Shown here: positions 1 through 12,100 of the stretch, piece by piece
How positions within the stretch are numbered: the stretch's first letter is position 1
Layout: every line of letters begins with the position of its first letter
Source of the DNA: Nemertoderma westbladi
Taxonomy: Eukaryota; Xenacoelomorpha; Nemertodermatida; Nemertodermatidae
NCBI GenBank assembly: GCA_032718475.1
Contig: JAUCBJ010005409.1
Span: forward strand, 1-43,224
Direction of reading: 5' to 3'
Length of the DNA: 43,224 nt
Program-made: the position numbers and the translations under genes
Notes under the pieces: model-generated
Told to the model about the DNA's origin: nothing
Databases searched by the model: none
The model's input: the letters and a program-made list of their open reading frames with translations, nothing else

Positions 1-1
1 T

Positions 2-1507
2 ATTCCTAAATACAAGATACCTGACAGGTTTCTAAAGGAGAAGATCAGCTACCAGGAACATGATGAAACCAACAAACAGATGCTGAGACTTCTACAATGC
101 TATGAGGATCCTGATAAGTATTTCCTGTTGTTAAGAAATCCGCAGATGCGCTTAAGGGATCGCTTCTCTAGTACCATGATAGATGGGTTAATACGTGTTG
201 GAGGTAGGCTAACCAACGCCCCATTATCCTTTGACACTAAGTTTCCCATCCTCATTAGAAATCTTGAGATACAAATCAAGATGATTGTGGATGTTCATAG
301 CAAACTGTTTCATGCTGGTAGAGAACGAGTTCTGAGCGAAATTCGAACTCGCTACTATTTTTATAAACCCCGTAGGGCTCTGAACCAAGTTCTTAGGAAC
401 TGCATACCCTGTAAGAAAGCATTCAGTAGGCCTTTAACACAGCGAGAGGCAGAATTACCTAGGGAAAGAGTAAGCTTCTATGAACCACCCTTTACTAATA
501 CCGGTGTGGATTTATTTGGCCCTATTGAAGTATATCGTGCCCGGACTATAGTCAAGAGATGGTGTGTCATCTTCGTTTGTATGACTTGTAGAGCTATCCA
601 TCTCGATATGGTAAACGATCTATCCACCAACAGCTTCGTGTTGAGTTTACGACGACAGATCGCCCGCTTCGGAACCAGTAACACGATGAGATCGGATAAG
701 GGAACGAACTTCATTGGCGCCAACAACGAAATTCAAGCTTACGTAAAGGACTGGAACAAAAGACAGGTGGACGATCAGCTAAGGATAACAGCGTCTAGCT
801 GGACCTTCAACGCCGCCGACGCCCCTTGGTGGGGAGGAAGTTGGGAGAGATTGATCAGGAGCGTGAAGACTGCGTTCCACTTTATTGTGCCTTGTCGCGC
901 TTATCTCACCGACGAACTATTGCGGACGTTAATGGAGGAAATCGCCGCCTATCTCAACGAAAGACCGCTTATGCCAGTCTCTTCAAATCCTGATTCCCTG
1001 GAAGCGCTAACACCCGCGCACTTCCTACTGAAGAAACCCGTAGCCATGCTCCCGCAATCGGAGATCACAGACGGAGACGAGTACTGCCGTCGAACCTGGC
1101 AACTTATGCAGTTGCTATCCCGTCGTTTCGCTGACCATTTCGAGAAACATTACCTGCCCACTCTACAACTTCGAACTAAGTGGTTTGCGCAGCAAGAAAA
1201 CGTCAGCGCTGGAGACATGGTGCTTATTGTGGACCCCGATCTCCCACGTAAGCGATGGCAAACAGGACGTATCATCGAGACTTATATCTCGAGCGATGGT
1301 TTGGTGCGATCAGTAGAGCTCGTCGTCATGCGGCGGAACTTTAAGAAACCAGGGATAGTCTTTGAGACTCAACAGCTCAATCGCCCAGTGGGACGTTTAT
1401 GTTTACTGGAAAGAGACAGAGAGCTCTCCGGAAACTATGGAAGGCAAGAAACTCTTCCCACGACCACTTCCCTAATCCAACCGACATCTAGGGACTCCCC
1501 AACTTAA
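2..1507 (+). CDS. BEL/Pao retrotransposon pol, C-terminal integrase part (5'-partial)
   Basis: This is the integrase end of a BEL/Pao-type LTR retrotransposon polyprotein; integrase joins element cDNA to host DNA. The frame is open from base 2, so the protein starts upstream of the window; the ATG at 80 is internal. Counting residues from that ATG, an H2C2 zinc-binding motif is visible (H73, H78, C108, C111). The rve catalytic core follows, with D144 in a GVDLFGP context, D206 in SDKGTNF and E255 in GGSWERL, giving a D-D-48-E spacing. A C-terminal stretch at about 375-450 (GDMVLIVD, PRKRWQTGRI) matches the DUF5641 module usual after BEL/Pao integrases. All catalytic residues are present and no stop interrupts the frame, so the copy is young or recently active. 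The family is clear; the clade within BEL/Pao is not. Confidence 0.93.
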   Translation: MPKYKIPDRFLKEKISYQEHDETNKQMLRLLQCYEDPDKYFLLLRNPQMRLRDRFSSTMIDGLIRVGGRLTNAPLSFDTKFPILIRNLEIQIKMIVDVHSKLFHAGRERVLSEIRTRYYFYKPRRALNQVLRNCIPCKKAFSRPLTQREAELPRERVSFYEPPFTNTGVDLFGPIEVYRARTIVKRWCVIFVCMTCRAIHLDMVNDLSTNSFVLSLRRQIARFGTSNTMRSDKGTNFIGANNEIQAYVKDWNKRQVDDQLRITASSWTFNAADAPWWGGSWERLIRSVKTAFHFIVPCRAYLTDELLRTLMEEIAAYLNERPLMPVSSNPDSLEALTPAHFLLKKPVAMLPQSEITDGDEYCRRTWQLMQLLSRRFADHFEKHYLPTLQLRTKWFAQQENVSAGDMVLIVDPDLPRKRWQTGRIIETYISSDGLVRSVELVVMRRNFKKPGIVFETQQLNRPVGRLCLLERDRELSGNYGRQETLPTTTSLIQPTSRDSPT

Positions 1508-1525
1508 TATCGTTCGGAGTGGGCG

Positions 1526-1850
1526 TGTGACTCTATTATTTTATATTATTTTATCATCTTTATATTTATGTATGGATTACTATGTAATTTTATTATAATC
1601 ATTTTATTTAATTTAGTAGAATATTATTTAGCGATTATTTTGTAGAATAGTGCAATATATTCGTGTTTATTACATACATACTTACTTATATTATATTTAG
1701 TGCGACGGCGAAGAAATAATTATTTTTTCTCTTTCCTTACTGTCCGTATTATATTATAAATACGCAACTACAGTAAGATGAAATGTCTGTACTTATTAAA
1801 GTACAATAAAGCCACTACTATATTTAGTATTATTGGTAGGCAGAGTATTA
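1526..1850 (+). repeat. Probable 3' LTR of the BEL/Pao element (right end uncertain)
   Basis: The pol stop is followed by a short purine-rich run (GGAGTGGG, 1516-1523) that could be the polypurine tract. After it comes a TGTG start at 1526 and an AT-rich stretch with an AATAAA signal at 1805-1810. This order (pol stop, PPT, U3, polyadenylation signal) is standard for an LTR. The matching 5' LTR lies outside the window, so neither LTR border can be proved and the right end is a guess. Confidence 0.35.
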
Positions 1851-2052
1851 GGAATGCAAAGTTCAGATCCTCGTGTCTCGGCTAAACCAAGCTCTGGGTA
1901 GACCTTGGAAACGACTTGCCTCTTCACACTGACATTGCTTCGTGCGATATTGCTCTCATACCATATATTAAATAATACATATAGTAGCGTGATGTCCCTT
2001 TAACAGTAGCGTATAACGCAAAATAAATCTGTTAAACCCTTTGACCATCTGT

Positions 2053-2342
2053 AATTCTAGTCGATTAAGATATTGTGGCACCCACCGATATACTTGAAAG
2101 ACAAATTCTAGAATCAGTGGTTAACGTCCCCAGACAAGTTCTGGAATAAATCGGTGCCCATCTCAAATATTAATTAGTTAATATTTACAAATCAAATAAG
2201 TCAAAATCTGTAAAATCCAGATCCTTCAACAATTCTAGTCAATTAAGATATCGTAGCATTTACCGATATTCTTAAAGAGACAATTTCTTAGAATTAAGGA
2301 TCTTGTGTCCCTAGACATGTTCTAGAATCAAAATATGTCCAT
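2053..2342 (+). repeat. Two diverged direct copies of a ~110-bp repeat
   Basis: About 110 bp beginning AATTCTAGTC at 2053 recurs from 2231 with an offset of 178 bp. The copies share the order of several blocks (TTAAGATAT, CCGATAT, TAGAAT, AGACA, TGTCCAT or TGCCCAT) but differ at many bases. No ORF is shared. The copies are old; what they belong to is unknown. Confidence 0.55.
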
Positions 2343-5300
2343 TTAATTGTCAAATAATAAAATTTCAGGGAATAAATTTAAATTCATGCCTTTTAATGAA
2401 TTTAATAAATTGCCATTTTACGCAATTTATAAAGTTCCCAAAATTCCATTAATTAATAGATCAAGGGAGCGGAGATTTATATTATTATGCGTATGCGTGT
2501 ACGAAAGTCTCCCAAACATAGTTAATAGCCGATAAAATTCTTAAAGTCATGTATAAACAGGACATTGACTATTAAAGAATTCCTATTAAATAACATCCCA
2601 GATCTGTATGCATTGGAATTACTCTAATTCTACCGCTAGCTTTGCATAATGTCACCATAGCAACAACCACGCTAGAATTAGAATTGAGTTAAACGAACAA
2701 TAGAAAGCTTGTCCCATTGAATAGCATAGGGAATAAATAGTGCACTGATAGTATCCAAGGATACATAATAATACAGTGACATTCTGGAAGGCATTGACTA
2801 ACGGACAAGTGACCCGAGTGTGTGTAATTTGTGACAAGTTGTGTGTGTGGTATTTGTGAGTTTATAGGTGAATGTTACTGCTAAGGTGTGTTTACAGTAG
2901 CTAGTCGCAATCGTAAAAGTAACCTAACTCTCCAAGGAAACCTGAAGTACATCTAAGCCTTTGGGACGGACAGTTGAGTGACTTGTGCTGGTTGTCGTTG
3001 TCGTTGTGCGGCTACGTCGTTGGCGAAAGTACAGCGGCGACGACACATCGGCGCTGAGGATCTCGTACTGTCCGGGGTTGATTGGGGTAGGCAGCGACGC
3101 CCGCTCGCCTAAATATAAACTCATTATAATATGGATAAACTCATATATAGCAGATATGATGGAGTTGATAGAAGATGGTCTTGGTATCGGGGAGCGATAT
3201 ACTCTACTTTTACAAGCGTTTGTTGATAGCTTAATACGCGGCGACGTTAGTCCAACTGCTGCGGAGGACGATGGTCGTTATATCGAACCGCCAATGTCCC
3301 AAGAGCAGCTCGCGCGAGTTGGACTATAGAAGATTCGCTGCTCGATATACGCGGCGTAATGGTATGTATATGGGCTTCTTAACTACTGGTCATCCTATCG
3401 ATTTACACAATACGGACTATGTCGACTATATATTCTGCCCAGCGGAGTCGGAACCATAAACGGAAATTCGAATGCGAAAATTCTATTCGAAATCGACTCG
3501 AAAGAAAAGACACTTAAGAAACAAATGGACGCGGTAACTCCAACGTATATTTGGAATTCTTGATAGAAGCATTGTAACAACAAATAAATATCACCCGCGT
3601 TTACCCTACCAGACGTGCGTCTTTGGTATTATTACGATAAATGCCCTAGACCCAACTAATAAACGGAAAGACATAAACATCCACGTAAACCGAAACTTGT
3701 TGACGTATCACCTATGCTCACTCGGCTCGAACGATCCTGGAGTAAACCTACGATCAGAGTCCCGGAATACTCGGTCAAACCTCCTCATTCCTTAGTTGGA
3801 CCTCAGACCTGCGATCTTGGTGGTGTCGCGGATCCTCGCGGACTGTATTCACTGTTCAAAGATCTAGTGCTACCCTAACAATTAATCGGTAACACTCCGA
3901 CAGTGATTTCTAGCTAGCCGCCCATCTTACCTAGACGGATTGTGACGCGGACACCTAATATCACTATCCAACCGTATGGTCGTCCACGTTTAACGCGATA
4001 CAACCCCTCATCAAGGTGAAGGAGAGCGTTGTACGAAACGAGTTAAACGCTATTTTATAAAGATCAAAAAGGAAACCTGCGTTTGTTCAGATAAACGTAA
4101 GTTATAACAGTGAGTCCAATCGATAAACGAATTGGCCTTATCTCAATTCGATTGGGAAATCCAGAATCTCTAAGAAGTTATCGAACTTGGACGATCCTAT
4201 TCTCTGCGAGAGTTTTTGGATGAACGTATCCAGCTACGAGCGGAGGAAAATCAGCTCGAGGAGAAGCATATCGAAACGGCAGATGACTCGACCACAATCC
4301 TACACCTTCTGATGCAATCATATTGCACCCTTCACCCAGGAGTTATGGCCCTCCTAGTAAAGTGGCTCCCCCCAAAGAGAAAAAGACTCTTGCTAGCCTC
4401 AAAAAACTGCGTAAACGCCGTCTGCGTAAGAAAGACTAACTGTTTAGAGTATCTTTATGTTTTAGAAACTGTGATTTTTATATTTTATAGACTGAAAATC
4501 CCATTTTCTGGGAGCGGTGTAAAAGCCTTTGCTGAATTGCCCCGTTATTTTTATTATCTTTTACATTAAAATACTCTGTAGTTGATTTAATAAGTGTAAG
4601 AGACCGTATTATTGCTGTATCGGTGTTTTTAGAGGATCTAAGACCTATTTCCTCCGTATGTGTACTGTGAAAGGCATATTTTATGATTCTATGGCAATTC
4701 GTGACGCAAAGGGGTGATAGCTACTCTTGAACAGTAGTTACTATGACTACGGTTAACAGCTGACATTCATACGTGTTGATTTCCTTTGTTCTACGGCGTC
4801 TCTCAGTTCAGTCAGCCAATTAGAGCGTTTTTGTGGCTCCTTGTACAGAAAATTTCCGAGAAATGACGCAATGCCTATGTGCAGTGTTTACATTCAGTCC
4901 TGAGCCAAAGAAAGAACGGCTTGGAAGTATTTTGTGCTTTACTGTTTTTTAGTCTTACACTAGTAGGTTTAATTAAAAAGGGCATATATCCTTTAACTAC
5001 CTGACTCATGGAATCACTGCTGACTGATCATACATGCTGACTGCTGAAACATTGCAAACTCGTAACAATCAGTGTTTTCATTGTTGTTTTATACTGCTAT
5101 TTACTGTCAGTTCTTCATAACATGGTTGATGAATAATTATATTTGGAATAACGATAAATAACCCCGAAACCCAATATTCTTGATATACCAAAGGTAAGAG
5201 AGAAGGGTTACAGATAAACGATTGTGACTTATGTTAAAGTGGTTTGAAGTGAATCTAATGTTATTTGATAGACCCTACATGAGTCAGTCTGTGTTCCTTT

Positions 5301-5754
5301 TATATGTGACTAAAATCAGTGAAGATTGGCAGATTAGTGTGCAGTATTGTGCAGCATTGTGTATGACTGAGTCTGTTAAAGAAGCAATTCCTAAAGAATG
5401 CGCCATATATGTGAATTATAATTAAGCCATATCGTTGTGAGTAGTTTAAGTCATAACTCTGTTTATATAGATAAAGCGCCACGTCCTAAAGGAACTGTTA
5501 ATATTACCGAAGGTGAATAATATTGTCAGAGATTATATAATACTGTCAGTCGAATAATACATTAGGCTTACATAGCAATAAAATTAAACCGTCGAACCCA
5601 ATCTCCCGGGAATATCCAGCGGGTGAATGGTCGCGCACGGATTGGTTTCGACTAGTGTAGTGAATCTAATACTTGTCATAGACTAAAAACTGATTTAATA
5701 TCTAGAAGACATCTTAATTTGGTGGGTTAAACTGCCAAAGGTCTGAAAGCGCGA
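2343..5754. other. No confident gene; decayed coding-like stretches
   Basis: No recognisable gene was found. Part of it (about 2980-4440) is richer in CG dinucleotides and has short open frames (2985-3329, 3271-3459, 4216-4569) with no family resemblance. In another frame, 4345-4437 reads as a lysine/arginine-rich tail (KKLRKRRLRKKD then stop), like the end of a basic retroelement or nuclear protein. None has a convincing start, splice sites or domain, so I read them as relics. The remainder to 5754 is AT-rich with nothing visible. Confidence 0.5.
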
Positions 5755-6170
5755 ACATGGATTATAAAATGACCTGGAAGGCACATATTGAATTTGTATT
5801 AAATAAAATATCGAAATCATCCGGGATATTTTATAAACTGCGTTACATCTTTCCTATAAGAACGTTACAGTCCCTTTATTACGTTCTGATACATCCATAT
5901 ATTCAGTATTGCCTTCTAGTATGGGGGGGGGGGGGTGCAAAAAAGACACATATTCAAAAAAAATAGAATGAAAGTAAATAAAGTATTACGATGTATCACG
6001 TTTTCAGAAAGGCACTCATTTCCCATTTATAAAGAGCTGAAAATTTTACCTACTGTATCCAACACAGTATTATTATTTGATGTATGTGTGACCGTATCAT
6101 ATCATTTCCTAATTTCACCTTCAAAGGGCGTCCACCACTCTACTCGCTTTGCGAATTGGTGGCGTCCTGC
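5755..6170 (+). pseudogene. LINE reverse-transcriptase C-terminal fragment, frameshifted
   Basis: From 5757 the translation has the thumb/C-terminal signature of non-LTR retrotransposon RTs: a TWKAHIEFVLNKISKSSGI stretch, then LIHPYIQYCLLVWG. The frame is lost at a G run (5926-5936). It resumes one frame over from about 5935, with NKVLRCITFSERHSFPIYKE corresponding to the usual R-I-TF segment after the VWG motif, and ends near a HSTRFAN stretch. Catalytic RT motifs lie N-terminal of this and are absent, so this is a 5'-truncated dead copy, typical of LINE insertions. The clade is not assigned. Confidence 0.8.
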
Positions 6171-6278
6171 GATATCACACCACTACAACATCTTAAATTT
6201 AAAATTGTTTGTGCTTGTATAATCTAGTAAAATCGCGAATAAATAAAAATAAAAGTAAAAAATAAAGTTCTGTCTGTA

Positions 6279-7159
6279 ATACACCATGTCCTGGAATATA
6301 GTGCCGTTATTCAGGTACATGCCACCCCCCCCCCCCCCCCCCCCCCAAATTTGTCTACAAATCGTAATTTGACATTGCATGAAATCACCTCCTTCCTGGG
6401 TGAGCCAGAATTTTTATTTTTGCTTTCATTCCTTAGCTACGTGCGTTTGAAAAAAGTGCGGTATGCGATATTACACCAGTTACACCGCAGTTATTCTTCA
6501 ATCTTATAGTGATTTATAGGTACAGATAGAAAAGCTGGCCATGCAAGGATTCCAAATATGTATCACAATCTGAATTTAGTCGTAGAATAGCTGAGATATG
6601 GGCGTTTAAAGCTTGTATGGTTTAGCACCTGCGCGAGGCTATTTTATTATATTTTAATAAATACACCATATTCTAGAACATTTTGTTTATCCCATACGTA
6701 GCTGGGCAACAATGCATTCCAGAATATAGTTTATTTGTTAAATAGAAGAAAATAGCCTCGTACAGGCGCAAAACCATGCAACTTTAGAATGCCAAATCTC
6801 AGCTATTTTACGACGAAATTCAGATTCTGATACATATTTGGAATCCTTTCCAGCATTCTGGAAAGGAATTCTTTTGACGGCCAGCTTTCCGTCAATATCA
6901 ACAAATCACTATAAGGTTGGAAAATAACTGCGGTGTAACTGGCGCAATACCGACGGAGACACCTTTTTCAAATTCTTGTAGCTAAAGAATGAAAGCAAAA
7001 ATAAAGATTCTGGCACACCCAGGAAGGAGGAGGGATGTGAAACTATCTCTGTTCCAAGTTTCATGCAATCTCATTACGATTTGTAGAAAAATTGGGGGGG
7101 GGGGGGGGGGGGGGGGCAGGTACCTGAATAACGACACTATATTCCAGGACATGGAGTAT
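6279..7159. repeat. Large foldback element with poly-C/poly-G arms
   Basis: The arms 6279-6684 and 6714-7159 are inverted copies separated by about 30 bp. Matching landmarks include CACCATGTCCTGGAATATA on the left against its complement near 7141-7157, a C run at 6324-6346 against a G run at 7095-7116, and a shared AGCCAGAATTTTTATTTTTG segment. The right arm is longer because of a small extra hairpin (CCTTTCCAGCATTCTGGAAAGG, about 6846-6867). There are no open frames. A third, single-arm copy lies at 25373-25587. This looks like a nonautonomous foldback or MITE-like family whose copies carry a long C tract at a fixed internal position. Confidence 0.8.
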
Positions 7160-7273
7160 TTGTTGTGTAAACTGATTAAAATGAATTTTAAATGAGTTGT
7201 AATTGCTATTGTTTGCTTAATTTCACTAATAAGATTCTCCCACAAATTAACCACTAACTAACTTAATTAATTG

Positions 7274-8266
7274 ATGTATAAACCAAGAAATTCTGATTCC
7301 GATTCATATTCTGATACATCCCATACTGCCCCAAATGATCCAATTAATAAAAAAGATTTCGCTTATGCGAATCGTAAAGATGTCGATCACAACATTGAAG
7401 ATATCGAACAACAGGATGAAGATCAGCAAAATCTAGATGGAGAATTTGATGAATATGAAACTAATAAACACATTCGATTTTTGTGGGTGGTGATAGTAAT
7501 ATTGTCATTGGGAGTTGTAGGACTGGCAGTTGCTGACATTGTTCTGTTAGTAAACCGACTTAACCCGACACAAAAGCCATGCGATTGTTCTCATAACCAT
7601 AGTCAAATAGATACTTCCGAATCCCACTACATTGATATAAATGAAACCTTTTGCCTTAAGTCATATAACGAAAAGGTTAAGTGCCATTCAGACGAAGATG
7701 GAAAATGGATCGTCATTCAATACAGACCTAACATATCATCGACATCAGGCAAAGACTCAGAGAATTTTGATGTAGGTTGGAGTGAATACGTTTCCGGCTT
7801 CGGAACGGCCGAGAACGGCTACTGGTTAGGGCTGGAAACCATCTTCCAGTTAAACAAGTCTGGGAAGGCCAAACTGAAATGTGATTTATGGTTTTTTCCG
7901 GATCGAAGCTTCAAATACGCTACGTATTCTCAATTCATAGTAAAGGGAAAAAGTGACGACTACTCCTTAAGTATTGGTGACTACAGCGGTAATGCGTCTG
8001 ATGCTTTGTTTAAACCGCAAGACATTCAAAACAGTATCGACCGAATGAAATTCCAAACAAAGGATCGTTCAGATGGTGCTCCGTGTCAATTTGGAGGTGG
8101 CTGGTGGTTCAACAAAGATTGTAAAACATGTGCCCCTCTCAACGGGGAAGTAGATAGCACCGAGCAAGTAGGAAACAAGTACACTTTATATCCTCAATGG
8201 TGCGACAAAAATGATGGCAAGAGGTATCGTTTAGAACAGACAATGTTAAAGATCCAGATTGATTGA
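7274..8266 (+). CDS. Type II membrane protein with C-terminal fibrinogen-related domain
   Basis: This is a 330-residue protein from the ATG at 7274; an in-frame TAA lies just upstream at 7268-7270, so the start is bounded. Residues 1-66 are acidic and cytoplasmic-looking (many D, E, Q). About 67-95 form one hydrophobic membrane segment, and 96-125 a short stalk. From about 128 to the end is a fibrinogen-like (FReD) domain: WIVIQYR, NFDVGWSEYVSGFG, YWLGLETIF, a SIGDYSGNASDAL stretch and the hallmark CQFGGGWWF. No signal peptide is visible, so the predicted topology is type II with the FReD outside, as in FIBCD1-like receptors. Such domains bind acetylated sugars or other ligands in innate recognition. 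The canonical calcium-site region reads KDRSDGAPCQF and is not a perfect match. The whole ORF is uninterrupted; a retrocopy or an intronless gene is possible. An ATTAAA at 8319-8324 could serve as the polyadenylation signal. Confidence 0.88.
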   Translation: MYKPRNSDSDSYSDTSHTAPNDPINKKDFAYANRKDVDHNIEDIEQQDEDQQNLDGEFDEYETNKHIRFLWVVIVILSLGVVGLAVADIVLLVNRLNPTQKPCDCSHNHSQIDTSESHYIDINETFCLKSYNEKVKCHSDEDGKWIVIQYRPNISSTSGKDSENFDVGWSEYVSGFGTAENGYWLGLETIFQLNKSGKAKLKCDLWFFPDRSFKYATYSQFIVKGKSDDYSLSIGDYSGNASDALFKPQDIQNSIDRMKFQTKDRSDGAPCQFGGGWWFNKDCKTCAPLNGEVDSTEQVGNKYTLYPQWCDKNDGKRYRLEQTMLKIQID

Positions 8267-9102
8267 CATTGAATGTCCAAATATGTCCAATGTCCAATAT
8301 GTTCAATATTGAGATTGAATTAAATGAAATCTCCAGTTTCTTGTATGTAATGAAATCCGTAACATCTTTATTGACCGAATGTGCCTGATTGCCATGCAGC
8401 CGTGTATCATTTATTCGTGTTGCTTGATATGATGCTCATAATTTGTTTGTTGTAATTAATTAGTTATGCATACATTTCTTGGTGTAGTATGTTGAATGCA
8501 TTCATATTTTTAAGTATATATTAATTTATTTACCAGTGCAAATTTTTTCTACGTAGGGTCTACCCATGTACTACGATGGCATTGCAAATGTATCTGACTG
8601 CAAGTACTATGGTATAGATTAATAGAGTTTTAGTGTATTGAGATGCATCTTATTTTTTTTAACAAATAAGTTTATATTTAAATAGAAGAACGGAGCTATA
8701 ACTTTTACAAACTGACTCAAACAAAATCTGAAAATGACTTACGGTAGTCATTGTCATAGTAATGACTTACCAGTAGTGGAGCTCGGGATTAACAGGTAAC
8801 AACCAAAAGAGGAGTTTCCTCTGGTGTTCCTGTTTCATATTTATGACTTTATTTACTTTACTATACCGATCGCATACGGGGTTGGGAGGTCCACGATCTA
8901 AATAATCTGCCCCGGCTTGTCAATCAATAATAGATTTGTTGGGCGAAACTCTGTCGGAGTCAGCCCGGAGGAGTCGAATCAGCAACAATTTATAATAATT
9001 TCCCTCCGACGTAGACTGACAAGCCCTCAGCCGAGATTAGCGACCTGCTCGATGCAGTACAAAGTATGCCTTCGCTAACGTAAAAACGAAAACAGCGGCA
9101 GA
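8267..9102. other. 3' flank of the FReD gene; no further gene
   Basis: Short TGTCCAATAT-like repeats follow the stop (8274-8310), then AT-rich sequence. From about 8860 the sequence becomes more GC-balanced, with small inverted motifs (CTTGTCA near 8917 against TGACAAG near 9018), and then passes directly into the 25-bp satellite. No coding potential was seen. Confidence 0.55.
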
Positions 9103-12100
9103 CCAGCACGAACTGACACTATTCCGCCCAGCACGAACTGACACTACTCCACCCAACACGAACTGACACTACTCCACCCAGCACGTACTGACACTACTCC
9201 ACCCATCACGAACTGACACTACTCCAACCAGCACGAACTGACTCTATTCCGCCCAGCACGAACTGACACTACTCCACCCAACAGGAACTGACACTACTCC
9301 ACCCAGCACGAACTGACACTACTCCACCCAACACAAACTGACACTATTCCGCCCATCACGAACTGACACTACTCCACCCATCACAAACTGACACTACTCC
9401 ACCCATCACGAACTGACACTACTCCACCCATCACGAACTGACACTACTCCACCCATCACGAACTGACACTACTCCACCCATCACGAACTGACACTACTCC
9501 ACCCATCACGAACTGACACTACTCAACCCAATACGAACTGACACTACTCCACCCAACACGAACAGAAACTACACCACACATCACGAACAGACACTACTCC
9601 ACCCAACACGAACTGACACTACTCCACCCATCACGAACTGACACTACTCCACCCATCACGAACTGACACTACTCCACCCATCACGAACTGACACTACTCC
9701 ACCCATCACGAACTGACACTACTCCACCCAACACGAACTGACACTATTCCGCCCAGCACGAACTGACACTACTCCACCCATCACGAACTGACACTACTCC
9801 ACCCATCACGAACTGACACTACTCCACCCAACACGAACTGACACTACTCCACCCATCACGAACTGACACTACTCCACCCATCACGAACTGACACTACTCC
9901 ACCCAACACGAACTGACACTATTCCGCCCAGCACGAACTGACACTACTCCACCCATCACGAACTGACACTACTCCACCCATCACGAACTGACACTACTCC
10001 ACCCAGCACGAACTGACACTACTCCACCCAACACGAACTGACACTACTCCACCCATCACGAACTGACACTACTCCACCCATCACGAACTGACATTACTCC
10101 ACCCATCACGAACTGACACTACTCCACCCATCACGAACTGACACTACTCTACCCAATACGAACTGACACTACTCCACCCAACACGAACTGACACTACTCC
10201 ACCCATCACGAACAGACACTACTCCACCCAACACGAACTGACACTACTCCACCCATCACGAACTGACACTACTCCACCCATCACGAACTGACACTACTCC
10301 ACCCAGCACGTACTGACACTACTCCACCCAACACGAACTGACACTACTCCACCCAACACGGACTGACACTACTCCACCCAGCACGAACTGACACTACTCC
10401 ACCTAACTCGAACTGACACTACTCCACCCAATACGAACTGACACTACTCCACCCAATACGAACTGACACTACTCCACCCAACACAAACTGACACTACTCC
10501 ACCCAACACGAAATGACACTATTCCGCCCAGCACGAACTGACACTACTCCACCCAACACGAACTGACACTACTCCACCCATCACGAACTGACACTACTCC
10601 ACCCATCACGAACTGACACTACTCCACCCAGCACGTACTGACACTACTCCACCCAACACGAACTGACACTACTCCACTCAACACGGACTGACACTACTCC
10701 ACCCAGCACGAACTGACACTACTCCACCTAACTCGAACTGACACTACTCCACCCAATACGAACTGACACTACTCCACCCAACACGAACTGACACTACTCC
10801 ACCCAGCACGAACTGACACTACTCCACCTAACTCGAACTGACACTACTCCACCCAATACGAACTGACACTACTCCACCCAACACGAAATGACACTATTCC
10901 GCCCAGCACGAACTGACACTACTCCACCCAACACGAACTGACACTACTCCACCCATCACGAACTGACACTACTCCACCCATCACGAACTGACACTACTCC
11001 ACCCAGCACGAACTGACACTACTCCACCTAACTCGAACTGACACTACTCCACCCAATACGAACTGACACTACTCCACCCAACACGAAATGACACTATTCC
11101 GCCCAGCACGAACTGACACTACTCCACCCAACACGAACTGACACTACTCCACCCATCACGAACTGACACTACTCCACCCATCACGAACTGACACTACTCC
11201 ACCCAGCACGTACTGACACTACTCCACCCAACACGAACTGACACTACTCCACCCAACACGGACTGACACTGCTCCACCCAGCACGAACTGACACTACTCC
11301 ACCTAACTCGAACTGACACTACTCCACCCAATACGAACTGACACTACTCCACCCAACACGAACTGACACTACTCCACCCAATACGAACTGACACTACTCC
11401 ACCCAACACGAACTGACACTACTCCACCCAATACGAACTGACACTACTCCACCCAATACGAACTGACACTACTCCACCCAACACGAACTGACACTACTCC
11501 ACCCAATACGAACTGACACTACTCCACCCAACACGAACTGACACTACTCCACCCAATACGAACTGACACTACTCCACCCAATACGAACTGACACTACTCC
11601 ACCCAACACGAACTGACACTACTCCACCCAACACGAAATGACACTATTCCGCCCAGCACGAACTGACACTACTCCACCCAACACGAACTGGCACTACTCC
11701 ACCCAATACGAACTGACACTACTCAACCCAGCACGAACTGACACTACTCCACCCAACACGAACTAACACTATTCCGCCCAATTCGAACTGACACTACTCC
11801 ACCCAACACGAACAGACACTACTCCACCCAATACGAACTGACACTACTCCACCCAGTACGAACTGACACTACTCCACCCAATACGAACTGACACTACTCC
11901 ACCCAGCACGAACTGACACTACTCCACCCAATACGAACTGACACTACTCCACCCAACACGAACTGACACTACTCCACCCAACACAAACTGACACTACTCC
12001 ACCCAGCACGAACTGATACTATTCCGCCCAGCACGAACTGACACTATTCCGCCCAGGACGAATTGACACTACTCCACCCAACACGAACTGACACTACTCC

